From an uncultured Marvinbryantia sp. (GTDB taxonomy: Bacteria > Bacillota > Clostridia > Lachnospirales > Lachnospiraceae), in the NCBI GenBank assembly GCA_934373455.1, contig CAKRON010000015.1:1-34601 (forward strand): a stretch of DNA of 34,601 nt, in the 5' to 3' direction. Positions 1-8,149 of this stretch are shown piece by piece. The notes under the pieces were generated by a model. That model did not search any database. It worked only from the letters and a program-made list of their open reading frames with translations, and was not told the origin of the DNA. The position numbers were made by a program, and so were the translations under genes. Numbering within the stretch: the stretch's first letter is position 1; every line of letters starts with the position of its first letter.

Positions 1-25
1 TAGTAACCCCGATCGGGTATAGGAT

Positions 26-47
26 TTTTATCAAAGTTTTATCAAAG
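26..47. repeat. Two tandem 11-bp direct repeats
   Basis: TTTTATCAAAG occurs twice back to back (26-36 and 37-47), one helical turn apart, just upstream of the promoter of the ferredoxin gene. This is directly visible. A role as a binding site is only inferred from the one-turn spacing and the location. Confidence 0.5.
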
Positions 48-61
48 TCTGCCGTAATATG

Positions 62-90
62 TTGAGAAATCTTTTCATCAATGATAGAAT
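62..90 (+). promoter_or_regulatory. Sigma-A type promoter of the ferredoxin gene
   Basis: TTGAGA (62-67), 17-bp spacer, TAGAAT (85-90): each box matches its consensus in 5 of 6 positions and the spacing is ideal. The transcript would start near 97, about 23 nt before the ATG, leaving room for the GGAGG ribosome binding site at 108-112. Confidence 0.65.
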
Positions 91-119
91 AATAGAAAAC
101 ATTCACGGAGGTATAAAAC

Positions 120-500
120 ATGAAGAAACTGAAAGTTAAAAAAGGCAGTACCTGTATGGCATGTCTGGCTTGTGTACAGGCTTGTTCCGAAGCATTTTAC
201 AAGGATCTTGATCCAGATAAGGCATGTCTGCAGATCGTAGAGAAAAAGGCTGTTCGTCCAGTTGCCTGTCCACAGTGTGGCAAATGTGCAGAAGCCTGTC
301 CAGAAGGTGCCATCACTCAGAACGCAAAAGGCGTTTACATGATCAACAAAAAGAAATGTATCGGATGCGGCAAGTGCGCGGAAGCCTGTCCATTCGGTCT
401 GATTGTAATCACAGAAGGCAATCCGGCATCCAAATGTATTGCATGCGGTATCTGCGCAAAGGCATGTCCAATGGATGTTCTTGAAGTTGTAGAAGAATAA
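120..500 (+). CDS. Polyferredoxin-like protein with four [4Fe-4S] motifs
   Basis: This small (126 aa), probably cytoplasmic electron-transfer protein has four CX2CX2CX3C motifs at Cys12/15/18/22, 50/53/56/60, 80/83/86/90 and 106/109/112/116. Motifs 2 to 4 are followed by Pro as in bacterial ferredoxins; the first has Ser instead and is followed by a 27-residue insertion. The arrangement resembles the electron-transfer subunits (HycB, CooF, HydN, AOR-linked) that serve oxidoreductases. There is no signal peptide or membrane segment. GGAGG 7 nt before the ATG fixes the start. It has its own promoter and terminator, so it appears monocistronic. The partner enzyme is not in the window and may lie to the left. 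The family call is secure; the specific role is unknown. Confidence 0.9.
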   Translation: MKKLKVKKGSTCMACLACVQACSEAFYKDLDPDKACLQIVEKKAVRPVACPQCGKCAEACPEGAITQNAKGVYMINKKKCIGCGKCAEACPFGLIVITEGNPASKCIACGICAKACPMDVLEVVEE

Positions 501-510
501 CATGATCGAG

Positions 511-559
511 ATCGAATCCACTGGAAGTATACAGGCCTTCCGATGGGTTCGATTTTTTT
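511..559 (+). terminator. Rho-independent terminator after the ferredoxin gene
   Basis: A 17-bp stem (511-527 with 537-553, two mismatches and one G-T pair) with a 9-nt loop is followed by a run of seven T. It lies 11 nt after the stop codon and separates this gene from rpoN. Confidence 0.85.
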
Positions 560-585
560 GGCATTTCTGAAATGGCATCTATGTT
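558..585 (+). promoter_or_regulatory. Possible promoter of rpoN
   Basis: TTGGCA (558-563), 16-bp spacer, TATGTT (580-585). The -35 box is good and the -10 box moderate. It begins inside the T-run of the preceding terminator and would give a very short leader of about 14 nt before the ATG at 606, so this is tentative. Confidence 0.3.
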
Positions 586-605
586 TTACTACAGGAGAAT
601 ACACA

Positions 606-1919
606 ATGGATATTGAATTACGACCTTCTCAGAAGCAGACCATTTCACATCAGATGATCCAGTCTTCTGAGATTTTACAAATGAATAATATGGAACTGGA
701 GATATATCTTCAGAATCTCGCACTGGAAAATCCCCTGCTGGATTTTGAAGCACCTGCAGAAGAAGATGCGCGCAAAAAAGAATGGCTGAATTCACTGGAT
801 GAACAAAACCGTGTTTACGAAAAGCAGGAGCGGCAGGATGCTTCCGATCCATGGAATCTGAATACCGCTACAACTGAAACACTGGAAGACTCCTTGTTGC
901 TTCAGATCAATGGATTGAATCTTCCGGATTCAAAAGTAACGATTCTGAAATACCTGGTTGAAAATCTGGAAAGCAGTGGCTACCTGCTTACTCCATTAGA
1001 AGAATTTTCTGAGATCTTACAGATTCCAACTAACGAACTGGAAGAACTTCTGGCTATACTTCAGACTCTGGAACCGGAGGGCGTCGGTGCACGCAGTTTA
1101 AGTGAATGTCTGTCTATTCAGCTAAAAAGAAGCTATCCGGATCAGACGATTGCTCTGTCCATAGTCCATAATTATCTGAACCTTCTTGGCAAGAATCAGA
1201 TCCCGGCTATTGCCCGTGCTATGCATCGCCCACAGGAAGACATTCTGAAGGCCTGCAGTCTGATCCGTTCTCTGAATCCGAAGCCTGGTTCTTCCTTCGG
1301 TGAAAGACGCTATATGCCTTACATTCGTCCGGATTTGCTGATTATCCGTTTTGATGGATATTTTGATATTCTTCTGAATGATTCTTCTATTCCTTCCATA
1401 CGTATGAACGCCTACTATCTGGATCTTTTAAAAGAAGGAAGTTCCACAGACGCTGTATCATATCTGAAGAAGAAGAAAGAAGAGTTAGAACAAATCCAAT
1501 ATGGTATCAAGCATCGCAGCAGTACTTTAATTTCGCTGGGGAAATTAATTGCAGAGCATCAGCAGGATTTCTTTTTGCACGGTCCCGGACATCTGCACAC
1601 ATTACTGCAATCCACTGCTGCTTCCATTCTTGGCGTACATGAATCTGTTATCAGCCGTGCCGCCAGCGATAAATATCTGCAATGCCAATATGGTGTATTT
1701 CCTCTTTCTTACTTTTTTGTACAGGGAAGGGATGATAAAGACCACATCAAAAAACTCATCCGGTCTTATATTGAACAGGAAGATTCCTCACATCCTCTTT
1801 CTGATCAGAAGCTTTCCGATCTTCTTGCGGAAGATGGTATGCAGGTATCCAAACGTCTGGTGACAAAATACCGCACTGCCATGAATATCCCTGCTATGAG
1901 TGGAAGACGCAGTTATTAA
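606..1919 (+). CDS. rpoN: RNA polymerase sigma-54 factor RpoN
   Basis: Sigma-54 directs RNA polymerase to -24/-12 promoters and needs an ATP-driven enhancer-binding activator. The 437-aa protein has region I at the N terminus (Gln-rich, LQMNNMEL about residues 25-32, ENPLL about 42-46), the core-binding domain, a helix-turn-helix (LGVHESVISRA about 340-350) and a C-terminal RpoN box (SKRLVTKYRT, 415-424), a divergent form of the usual ARRTVAKYRE. The ATG at 606 is chosen because AGGAG sits 8 nt upstream and region I starts there. An in-frame ATG at 543 lies inside the preceding terminator and is unlikely. The gene is on its own between two terminators. A sigma-54 activator and a matching promoter are found 6-8 kb downstream, so this factor probably serves that operon among others. 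Confidence 0.97.
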   Translation: MDIELRPSQKQTISHQMIQSSEILQMNNMELEIYLQNLALENPLLDFEAPAEEDARKKEWLNSLDEQNRVYEKQERQDASDPWNLNTATTETLEDSLLLQINGLNLPDSKVTILKYLVENLESSGYLLTPLEEFSEILQIPTNELEELLAILQTLEPEGVGARSLSECLSIQLKRSYPDQTIALSIVHNYLNLLGKNQIPAIARAMHRPQEDILKACSLIRSLNPKPGSSFGERRYMPYIRPDLLIIRFDGYFDILLNDSSIPSIRMNAYYLDLLKEGSSTDAVSYLKKKKEELEQIQYGIKHRSSTLISLGKLIAEHQQDFFLHGPGHLHTLLQSTAASILGVHESVISRAASDKYLQCQYGVFPLSYFFVQGRDDKDHIKKLIRSYIEQEDSSHPLSDQKLSDLLAEDGMQVSKRLVTKYRTAMNIPAMSGRRSY

Positions 1920-1961
1920 AAAAACCGGCTTTGGCTATTATTTAGCCGGAACCGGTTTTTT
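1918..1961. terminator. Bidirectional terminator between rpoN and ridA
   Basis: The rpoN stop codon runs into AAAAAACCGG, paired with CCGGTTTTTT at 1952-1961 through an inner GGCTA/TAGCC stem. The A-run and T-run on either side let it work in both directions: for rpoN on the plus strand and for the ridA operon, which ends at 1997, on the minus strand. Confidence 0.85.
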
Positions 1962-1996
1962 GGGAATGTTGTTATATGAGTTTTTCTAGTTGTCTT

Positions 1997-2374
1997 TTAA
2001 ACGTAAGCGATGCATTCTACTTCTACCAGTCCACCCAGTGGAAGTTTCGCTACCTGTACACAGGAACGTGCAGGGTATTCTTCTCCAAAATAAGATTTGT
2101 AGATTTCATTTACTTTTGCGAAGTCATTCATATCTGCAAGGAAAATCGTTGTCTTTACAATTTTACTGTAATCGCTTCCTGCTTCTTTTAAGATTGCTCC
2201 CATGTTTTTCATAGAGCAGTGTGCCTGTGCTTCTACGCCTTCCGGCATTTTTCCAACAGCAGGGTCAATTCCCAGCTGTCCGGAACAATATACCATCCCG
2301 TTTACTTTTACTGCCTGTACATATGGTCCAACTGCTCCCGGAGCATTGGTTGTTGCGATAATCTCTTTTGCCAT
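1997..2374 (-). CDS. ridA: RidA family 2-iminopropanoate/2-aminoacrylate deaminase
   Basis: RidA hydrolyses reactive enamine/imine intermediates released by PLP-dependent ammonia-lyases, protecting other PLP enzymes. The 125-aa length matches the family. The GPY motif (16-18), CSGQLG (30-35) and active-site PARSCVQV (101-108, Arg103) followed by VEVE (117-120) are present. It is the last gene of a five-gene minus-strand operon. Its ATG overlaps the stop codon of the upstream deacylase by one base (TAATG), with AGAGG upstream, suggesting translational coupling. The operon also encodes YgeX, whose reaction on diaminopropionate passes through 2-aminoacrylate, the classic RidA substrate, so its presence here makes chemical sense. 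Transcription ends at the shared terminator at 1918-1961. Confidence 0.95.
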   Translation of the reverse strand: MAKEIIATTNAPGAVGPYVQAVKVNGMVYCSGQLGIDPAVGKMPEGVEAQAHCSMKNMGAILKEAGSDYSKIVKTTIFLADMNDFAKVNEIYKSYFGEEYPARSCVQVAKLPLGGLVEVECIAYV

Positions 2375-3987
2375 TATTTTACTACCTCTTTTCCTTTCTT
2401 TTTCAGAACAGATCCGTTTCTTACACCGGTATGTTCTCCGTGCTTCACTGCCAGTTCGCCATTTACCATAACATATTCAATTCCTTCTGGATACTGAATC
2501 GGATCGGTAAAGGTTCCCTTGTCAATGACAGTATCCGGGTTGAAAATACAGATATCTGCGTATGCGCCTTCACGGATTTCTCCACGATCTGTCATGTTAA
2601 ATGCTGTTGCCGGTTTCTTTGTCATTTTATATACTGCTTCTTCCAGTGTCAGAGCTTTGTCTTCACGCACATATTTTCCCAGGATTCTTGGGAATGCACC
2701 ATATACACGAGGATGTGGTTTTCCACCAAGCAGACCATCTGTGCATGCATTCATCTCAGGACGTTTCATGAAGAGCTGTACATGTTCTTCTGTTCCGTAG
2801 AAGTCTACCATTCCAACTGCATTTTCTTCTTCATAAAGAAGATCAAAGGTTGCTTCATATGGATCTTTTCCGCGAAGTTCTCCCAGCTGTGTCAGGCTTA
2901 AACCTACTGCATCCTGGTTCTTCTCTGTCTTTACACTGGTTACGAAAATCTTATCCAGACCTGCAAACTCTACGAAGTTATCCCATCCTGGAATTCCATG
3001 TTCAATATCGTAAACCATTTTTTTGCGAAGTTCTTTGTCAGCCAGACGTTCCAGAACTTTATCTGTTCCGCCATCGTGTACCCAAGGAGGAAGAATTACG
3101 CCAAGCATGGTGCTTCCTGCCACGTATGGATACTGGTCGAATGATACATCAATACCTTCTTTTTCTGCTGCTTCCAGAAGACGTACCACATCATCAATCT
3201 TATCCCAGTTTTTCTTACCACATACCTTGAAATGTGAATAATGAATCTTAACACCGGATTCTCTTCCGATTTTAATAACTTCTTCCATGGAGTCCAGAAT
3301 GGTATCTGCTTCACTTCTCTGATGGATTACAAATCTTCCGTCATATTCTGCTACAACTTTACACATTTCAATAATTTCTTTAGATTCAGAATATGCACAA
3401 GGCATGTAGATCAGACCGGTAGATAAACCGATTGCTCCTGCTTCCATTTCACGTCTGGTAATCTGGCGCATCTTTTCCAATTCTTCTTCATTTGGAAGAC
3501 GGTTTTCCAGTCCCATTGCCTCCATACGGATATTTCCATGAGGAACCAGATAACATTCATTTAATCCTGGTTTTACATCTTCCACCATTTTCAGGTAACC
3601 TTCTGTTGTCTGATACTTCCAGTCGATCTCGTCACTGTCTCCATCCAGTCCAGCCAGATTTTTTCTCCATGGACTGATATACTGTGTTGGAAGTGGTGCC
3701 ATAGAGATACCATCCTGTCCCAATACTTCTGTTGTGATACCCTGCATGATCTTAGGTCTTACTTCCGGATCTACCAGAATCTGAAGATCACTGTGACTGT
3801 GTGTATCGATAAATCCAGGTGCTACCACCAGCCCTTTTGCATCAATTACTTCCATATCTTCTGTTGTATCAATATTACCAATCTTTACGATCTTGTCATT
3901 TTCCACCAATACATCTGCTTCATAACCAGGCTTCTTCGTTCCATCTACTACTAAACCGCCTTTGATTAATTTTTTCATTTGCTTCAC
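2374..3987 (-). CDS. N-acyl-D-amino-acid deacylase (D-aminoacylase) family amidohydrolase
   Basis: Enzymes of this family remove the acyl group from N-acyl-D-amino acids, and some act on related amides. The protein (537 aa from a GTG start) shows the beta-sandwich N terminus, DTHSHSD (61-67) with the two metal His, FVIHQRSEAD and KIHYSHFK carrying the next metal His residues, CTDG with the catalytic Asp, and the HPRVYGAFPRILGKYVRE block typical of D-aminoacylases. Where characterised D-aminoacylases have a metal-ligand Cys (GNCG), this protein has GQDG (Asp92). The start may be GTG at 3987 (AAAGG 5 nt upstream) or ATG at 3978, three codons later; MKKLIKGG is a natural family start. The gene follows the symporter by 14 nt and overlaps ridA. 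The exact substrate is not predictable; an N-acyl-D-amino acid or N-acyl diaminopropionate fits the operon. Confidence 0.88.
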   Translation of the reverse strand: MKQMKKLIKGGLVVDGTKKPGYEADVLVENDKIVKIGNIDTTEDMEVIDAKGLVVAPGFIDTHSHSDLQILVDPEVRPKIMQGITTEVLGQDGISMAPLPTQYISPWRKNLAGLDGDSDEIDWKYQTTEGYLKMVEDVKPGLNECYLVPHGNIRMEAMGLENRLPNEEELEKMRQITRREMEAGAIGLSTGLIYMPCAYSESKEIIEMCKVVAEYDGRFVIHQRSEADTILDSMEEVIKIGRESGVKIHYSHFKVCGKKNWDKIDDVVRLLEAAEKEGIDVSFDQYPYVAGSTMLGVILPPWVHDGGTDKVLERLADKELRKKMVYDIEHGIPGWDNFVEFAGLDKIFVTSVKTEKNQDAVGLSLTQLGELRGKDPYEATFDLLYEEENAVGMVDFYGTEEHVQLFMKRPEMNACTDGLLGGKPHPRVYGAFPRILGKYVREDKALTLEEAVYKMTKKPATAFNMTDRGEIREGAYADICIFNPDTVIDKGTFTDPIQYPEGIEYVMVNGELAVKHGEHTGVRNGSVLKKKGKEVVK

Positions 3988-4001
3988 CCATGCCTTTCTA
4001 T

Positions 4002-5477
4002 TTAATCTTCTTCCAACTCAAGTTCCGGAGCCGGAGCAACACCCATACCACGTTCAATTGCTGATACTACAAAGATTACGATTAAAGCTACGATACCGCC
4101 TGGAACCATTGCACTTAATCCCCATGGTGTATGTAAACCATAAATCCAGATAGCTGCTACGATTGTTCCGGATACGATAGAGATAAATCCGGCTCTCTGT
4201 GTTACGTTCTTGTAGAACAGACCACAGATAAATGCAGCGAACGGACCTGCACTTCTCAGTGCAAATGCACCCATCATAACGCTGATGATATTGGATGCTG
4301 TTAATGCTACAATAAGACCTACGCCTCCAACGATTACCATAACCACTCTGGAAATCCAGATTTCTTTTGCATCATCCTGTTTTCCGCCATTGATATATGG
4401 ACGGAATACGTCATTTGTAAACATGGTTGCAGTACCAATCATATTTCCGGATGCGGAACTCATGGTTGCTGCTACTACTGCTGCCAGTACGATACCTGCT
4501 ACTACTGCCGGTGCAAAATTCATGGTTGCATCAGCCAATGCATTTTTCTGTGGACCACTTGCATATCCGTCGATGCATACATAAGCCATCAGACCGATGA
4601 TTGCCGGAACAATTGCATATACAGCAGACAGAATACCTGCGATCAGAGAACCAAATTTTGCTGATTTTCCATCTTTTGCAGAACAGTATGTCTGAACAAT
4701 TTCCTGTCCTGTAGGGAATGTCATAAAGTACATTGCAATATAACCGATTACGGTAGGTATACCAATCTTTGTCATACTAAGCAGATCCAGAGATGCTCCT
4801 GTGGAATCTGTCACTGTTTTTGCTTTTGCGAAAAGTCCTGCAAAACCACCAACCTGCTGATTGCCAAGCATAACAAACATAGCTACTGCCATACCGACAG
4901 TAATAACAATTACGTGCATCAGGTTTGCTGCTGCTACTGACTGGAAACCACCAATCATAGTGTAAATAATAACTACAATTGTAATAACAATCGCTGCTGT
5001 ACGGAAATCCAACCCGGTTACTACATTAATAATAGATGCTGTTGCAATAATCTGTGCTCCGGTTGCCATAAACAGAGCTGCGATAGATGTAAATGCTGTA
5101 AAAATGTGAGATGCTTTTCCGTAACGTTTTCCGATAATCTGTGGCACGGTACTTGCCTGTGCTTTTCGGAAATATGGTGCAATAAAGGATACCAATACAA
5201 AGCCGATTCCTGCTGCAATTACATACCAGCATGCAGAGATACCATAACTGTAAACGTTGGTTGCTATACCGGTTGTACTTGCACCACCGGTGTTTGCTGC
5301 GAATAAGGTTCCTGCCAGTACCAGAGGTCCTAAGGACTTTCCTGCCATCAGGAAATCTTCATTACTCTGTTTTGCCTGCTTTGCTGCTTTTCTTTTGGAC
5401 ACTACCAGACCTAAAACAATAGTCAGTGCCATATAAATAAAGATAATGATTAACGCTGTTGTCTGTTTTCCACTCAT
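4002..5477 (-). CDS. Sodium:solute symporter (SSS family) permease
   Basis: This polytopic membrane protein (491 aa) has about 13 hydrophobic helices, in the usual size range for SSS transporters. Visible marks are the first helix (about 8-25), then SNEDFLMAGKSLGPLVLAGTLFAANTGGASTTG (about 38-70), the conserved N-terminal block of the family with the loop and helix-1 residues that bind sodium, and later FPTGQEIVQ. It ends in a short acidic tail (ELELEED). It sits between ygeY and the deacylase, 36 and 14 nt away, with GAAGGGA before the ATG. Its substrate is presumably the compound the operon degrades (an acylated or free amino acid), but SSS substrates cannot be read from sequence alone. Confidence 0.92.
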   Translation of the reverse strand: MSGKQTTALIIIFIYMALTIVLGLVVSKRKAAKQAKQSNEDFLMAGKSLGPLVLAGTLFAANTGGASTTGIATNVYSYGISACWYVIAAGIGFVLVSFIAPYFRKAQASTVPQIIGKRYGKASHIFTAFTSIAALFMATGAQIIATASIINVVTGLDFRTAAIVITIVVIIYTMIGGFQSVAAANLMHVIVITVGMAVAMFVMLGNQQVGGFAGLFAKAKTVTDSTGASLDLLSMTKIGIPTVIGYIAMYFMTFPTGQEIVQTYCSAKDGKSAKFGSLIAGILSAVYAIVPAIIGLMAYVCIDGYASGPQKNALADATMNFAPAVVAGIVLAAVVAATMSSASGNMIGTATMFTNDVFRPYINGGKQDDAKEIWISRVVMVIVGGVGLIVALTASNIISVMMGAFALRSAGPFAAFICGLFYKNVTQRAGFISIVSGTIVAAIWIYGLHTPWGLSAMVPGGIVALIVIFVVSAIERGMGVAPAPELELEED

Positions 5478-5513
5478 GTTTATAATCCCTTCTCTCTTTT
5501 ATCCCCAATCACT

Positions 5514-6698
5514 TTATTTCAGGAGTGCTTTCATAACTCCGTAGTAGCAATCTGTCACTTTTGTCAGCTGATCAATTTCAATATATTCATTTACAGTGTG
5601 TGCAAGATTTTCTTTGGATGGTCCAAGGCCGAATGTCTTGATTCCGGCTTCACCTGCATAATGGCTTCCGTTTGTACAGAAGTTATACTGTGTGATTTCT
5701 GGTGTATATCCCATACCTTCCAGTTCTTTCTTTACATCCTGTACGAATTCATCTTTTTCATCATACAGCCAGCCTGGGAAGAATCTTTCGCCTGTGATTT
5801 CATTTCCTGTATAGCACAGCTCTTTACCAACAGCGTAAGAAACTTTTGCTTTTAACTGAGGATCTTCTGCCATCAATTTGTCCAGCAGTTCCTGAATTGG
5901 TGCCAGTACGCTTTCTTTTGTTTCTCCAACCAAGAGACGACGGTCGTAAGTAGCACGGCAATATTCAGGTACTACAGATGCTCCAGGATATGGAGCTGAT
6001 TTGATGTCTGTCAGTTCCAGAATACCATCTCCTAATACTGGGTGATGAGTTGGTTCCAGAGTACGAATAGCTTCAATTACTTTTGCCATTTTATATACGG
6101 CGTTAATACCTTTTTCAGGATTTGCAGAGTGACAAGGTTTTCCAAAGGTTTCCAGAACGATTTCTCCACGTCCTCTCTGACCAATTTTGATATTCAGCTG
6201 TGATGCTTCACCGATCACTACATAGTCTGGTTTTACAAAATTGCTGATTTCACGGGCTGCTACACCTTCAAAACATTCTTCATGTACAACGCCTGCTACA
6301 TAAATTTCTCCGGCAAAGTCTTTTTTAGTATCTTCAGCGAATGCTGCTGCTGCAGTTACAAAGCCTGATACTGCACCCTTCATATCACTGGTTCCTCTTC
6401 CGTAGATCTTTCCGTCATGGATTTCTGCTGCGAAAGGTGGATACTGCCATTCTGTTTCATCTGTTACCGGTACGGTGTCAATATGTCCGTCAAAAAGGAT
6501 CTTTTTACCTGGACGATTTCCTTTGATACATCCGATTACATTACCGTATTTATCAATTGTTACGGAATCAAAACCTTTCTTCTTTAGCTGTTCTTCCAGA
6601 ACTCCTGCTACACCGTCTTCGTGTCCGGAATAACTCTGCTTCTGGATCAGATGCTGACATAACTCTACTACTTCTTCCTGTCTTTCCTTACTTAACAT
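5514..6698 (-). CDS. ygeY: YgeY-type M20 family hydrolase
   Basis: This M20 zinc amidohydrolase (394 aa) resembles YgeY, the selenium-metabolism-linked hydrolase subgroup of the ArgE/DapE/CPG2 family. Metal and catalytic residues are visible: DGHIDTVP (His72, catalytic Asp74), RGTSDMKG (bridging Asp105) and VVHEECFEG (Glu140 general base, Glu141 metal ligand), plus a C-terminal His in ENLAHTVNEYIEI. AGGAGG 5 nt before the ATG supports the start. It lies directly after ygeX, as in the ygeWXY cluster of E. coli, and upstream of the symporter. The biochemical substrate of YgeY is not established as far as I know. In this operon a deacylase or dipeptidase role that releases diaminopropionate or another amino acid is a reasonable inference. 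Confidence 0.88.
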   Translation of the reverse strand: MLSKERQEEVVELCQHLIQKQSYSGHEDGVAGVLEEQLKKKGFDSVTIDKYGNVIGCIKGNRPGKKILFDGHIDTVPVTDETEWQYPPFAAEIHDGKIYGRGTSDMKGAVSGFVTAAAAFAEDTKKDFAGEIYVAGVVHEECFEGVAAREISNFVKPDYVVIGEASQLNIKIGQRGRGEIVLETFGKPCHSANPEKGINAVYKMAKVIEAIRTLEPTHHPVLGDGILELTDIKSAPYPGASVVPEYCRATYDRRLLVGETKESVLAPIQELLDKLMAEDPQLKAKVSYAVGKELCYTGNEITGERFFPGWLYDEKDEFVQDVKKELEGMGYTPEITQYNFCTNGSHYAGEAGIKTFGLGPSKENLAHTVNEYIEIDQLTKVTDCYYGVMKALLK

Positions 6699-6751
6699 AA
6701 TGCCCTCCTATTGTTTTATCCCATAATTTATTATTTTTGCTTTTATGTTTT

Positions 6752-7951
6752 CTATATACTTGGATACTTTCCATCCCATACAATTGCTTTATAATTTTCC
6801 TGGTCTGTGTCTCCTTCTGTGCTGAAGAACAGTACGCGGGAATTTTCATCCAGTCCCAGTTCTTTCTTCATATCTGCCAGTTCCGGATTTGTCATGATTT
6901 CTGCAACGCATCCAAATGCTGCTGCTCCACTTTCACCGGAAATCACACGATCATCACCTTTTACCGGATTGCCGAGAATACGCATTCCTTTGGCAGCCAC
7001 ATAATCAGGACAGGAAATAAAATGATCTGCATAATCTGCAAGGATTTTCCACCCGATACTGCAAGGTTCCCCACATGCAAGACCTGCCATAATGGTGTTC
7101 ATATCACCTGTTACAAAGTGACGTTCTCCGTCATTTGCTTCTGCTGTGCGATACAGACAGTCTGCCTTGTTTGGTTCTACAATTGTAATGACTGGTCTGT
7201 CTTTTCCATAGATTGCTGAAAACAATCCTGTGACTGCACCGGCCATAGATCCAACACCTGCCTGAAGGAAAATGTGAGTTGGTTTTTCAGGAAGCTGCTC
7301 CTGTGCTTCCAGTCCCATAGTTCCATATCCCTGCATAATCCAGGTCGGAATATCTTCATATCCTTCCCATGCTGTATCCTGCACCATTACCCAGCCCTTT
7401 TCTTCTGCCTGACTATTGGCAAGACGAACCGCTTCATCATAGTTCAGATCTGTGATACTTGCTTCTGCACCCTCTGCTTTGATATTATTCAAACGTTCCA
7501 GCGCACTTCCCTTTGGCATGTAGACAACAGATTTCTGTTTAAACTGATTTGCTGTCCATGCTACTCCTCTTCCATGATTACCGTCAGTAGCTGTTACAAA
7601 AGTAATATCTCCCAGTTCTTTTCTTGTTTCATCAGAAACAAGTGTTTCATAATTTACTTCTGAGATATCCTTTCCAAGACGTTCTGCCAGATAATTACCA
7701 ATAGCATAACTTCCACCAAGAACCTTGAATGCATTCAATCCAAATCTCCAGGATTCATCTTTGACATACACATCTTTTAATCCAAGACATTCTGCTGTCT
7801 TGTTTAAATGTGCCAGTGGTGTCGGTGCATACACCGGAAAACTTTTGTGGAATTCACGAATCTTATTTGCGGATTCTTTACTGAATAAACTCAGATCACA
7901 GCCACTTGTATTTTCGTGCTTCCGTGTCACCATCTTAAATGATTCTTTCAT
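6752..7951 (-). CDS. ygeX: Diaminopropionate ammonia-lyase YgeX (DpaL)
   Basis: This PLP enzyme (399 aa, fold type II) converts 2,3-diaminopropionate (D and L) to pyruvate and two ammonia through 2-aminoacrylate. The PLP lysine is Lys76 in SWRFGLNAFKVLGG. TDGNHGRGVAW and the phosphate-binding loop QAGVGSMAGAV are diagnostic, and length matches the E. coli enzyme. AAAGGA 9 nt before the ATG at 7951 supports the start; a second Met six codons in is a less likely alternative. It is the first gene of the operon, about 54 nt downstream of the predicted sigma-54 transcription start. Next to it are ygeY and, upstream on the same strand, a sigma-54 activator, echoing the ygeV-ygeWXY neighbourhood of E. 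coli but without the carbamoyltransferase ygeW. Confidence 0.94.
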   Translation of the reverse strand: MKESFKMVTRKHENTSGCDLSLFSKESANKIREFHKSFPVYAPTPLAHLNKTAECLGLKDVYVKDESWRFGLNAFKVLGGSYAIGNYLAERLGKDISEVNYETLVSDETRKELGDITFVTATDGNHGRGVAWTANQFKQKSVVYMPKGSALERLNNIKAEGAEASITDLNYDEAVRLANSQAEEKGWVMVQDTAWEGYEDIPTWIMQGYGTMGLEAQEQLPEKPTHIFLQAGVGSMAGAVTGLFSAIYGKDRPVITIVEPNKADCLYRTAEANDGERHFVTGDMNTIMAGLACGEPCSIGWKILADYADHFISCPDYVAAKGMRILGNPVKGDDRVISGESGAAAFGCVAEIMTNPELADMKKELGLDENSRVLFFSTEGDTDQENYKAIVWDGKYPSI

Positions 7952-8015
7952 AACTTTTTCCTTTCTCTCATATCAGATCACTCAATCCAATATTTTTCCT
8001 TCTGTCTATCTATAT

Positions 8016-8032
8016 AGCAATTCCCGTTCCCA
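8016..8032 (-). promoter_or_regulatory. Sigma-54 (-24/-12) promoter of the ygeX operon
   Basis: On the minus strand the sequence reads TGGGAACGGGAATTGCT. The invariant GG (8030-8029) and GC (8018-8017) are separated by exactly 10 bp, and TTGCT matches the -12 element fully. Compared with TGGCACG-N4-TTGCW it has two mismatches (T to G, C to A). The start would be near 8005, about 54 nt before the ygeX ATG. rpoN is in the same window, and an activator gene with upstream palindromes lies just behind the promoter. Confidence 0.78.
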
Positions 8033-8058
8033 TTTCTAAAAATAATATAAAAATTTTT

Positions 8059-8092
8059 AAAAAACAAAAAGATCCTTGAAAAAACAGGGATC
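8059..8092 (-). terminator. Terminator of the sigma-54 activator gene
   Basis: On the minus strand an 8-bp stem (GATCCCTG paired with CAAGGATC, one G-T pair, six-base T loop; 8071-8092) is followed by TTTTTGTTTTTT. It lies between the activator stop codon and the -24/-12 promoter, insulating the ygeX operon from read-through. Confidence 0.75.
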
Positions 8093-8149
8093 GTGCGAAT
8101 TCCTGTCTTTCATGAATCTTCTTTGTTCTTTTTATAAATGATTTGTTTT

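Noticed and set aside
8..17. CCCGATCGGG palindrome at the left edge
   Set aside because: It cannot form a hairpin with a proper loop and is too short to interpret without the sequence to the left.
543..605. In-frame upstream extension of rpoN from an ATG at 543
   Set aside because: It lies inside the stem of the preceding terminator, lacks a ribosome binding site, and region I of sigma-54 begins at 606.
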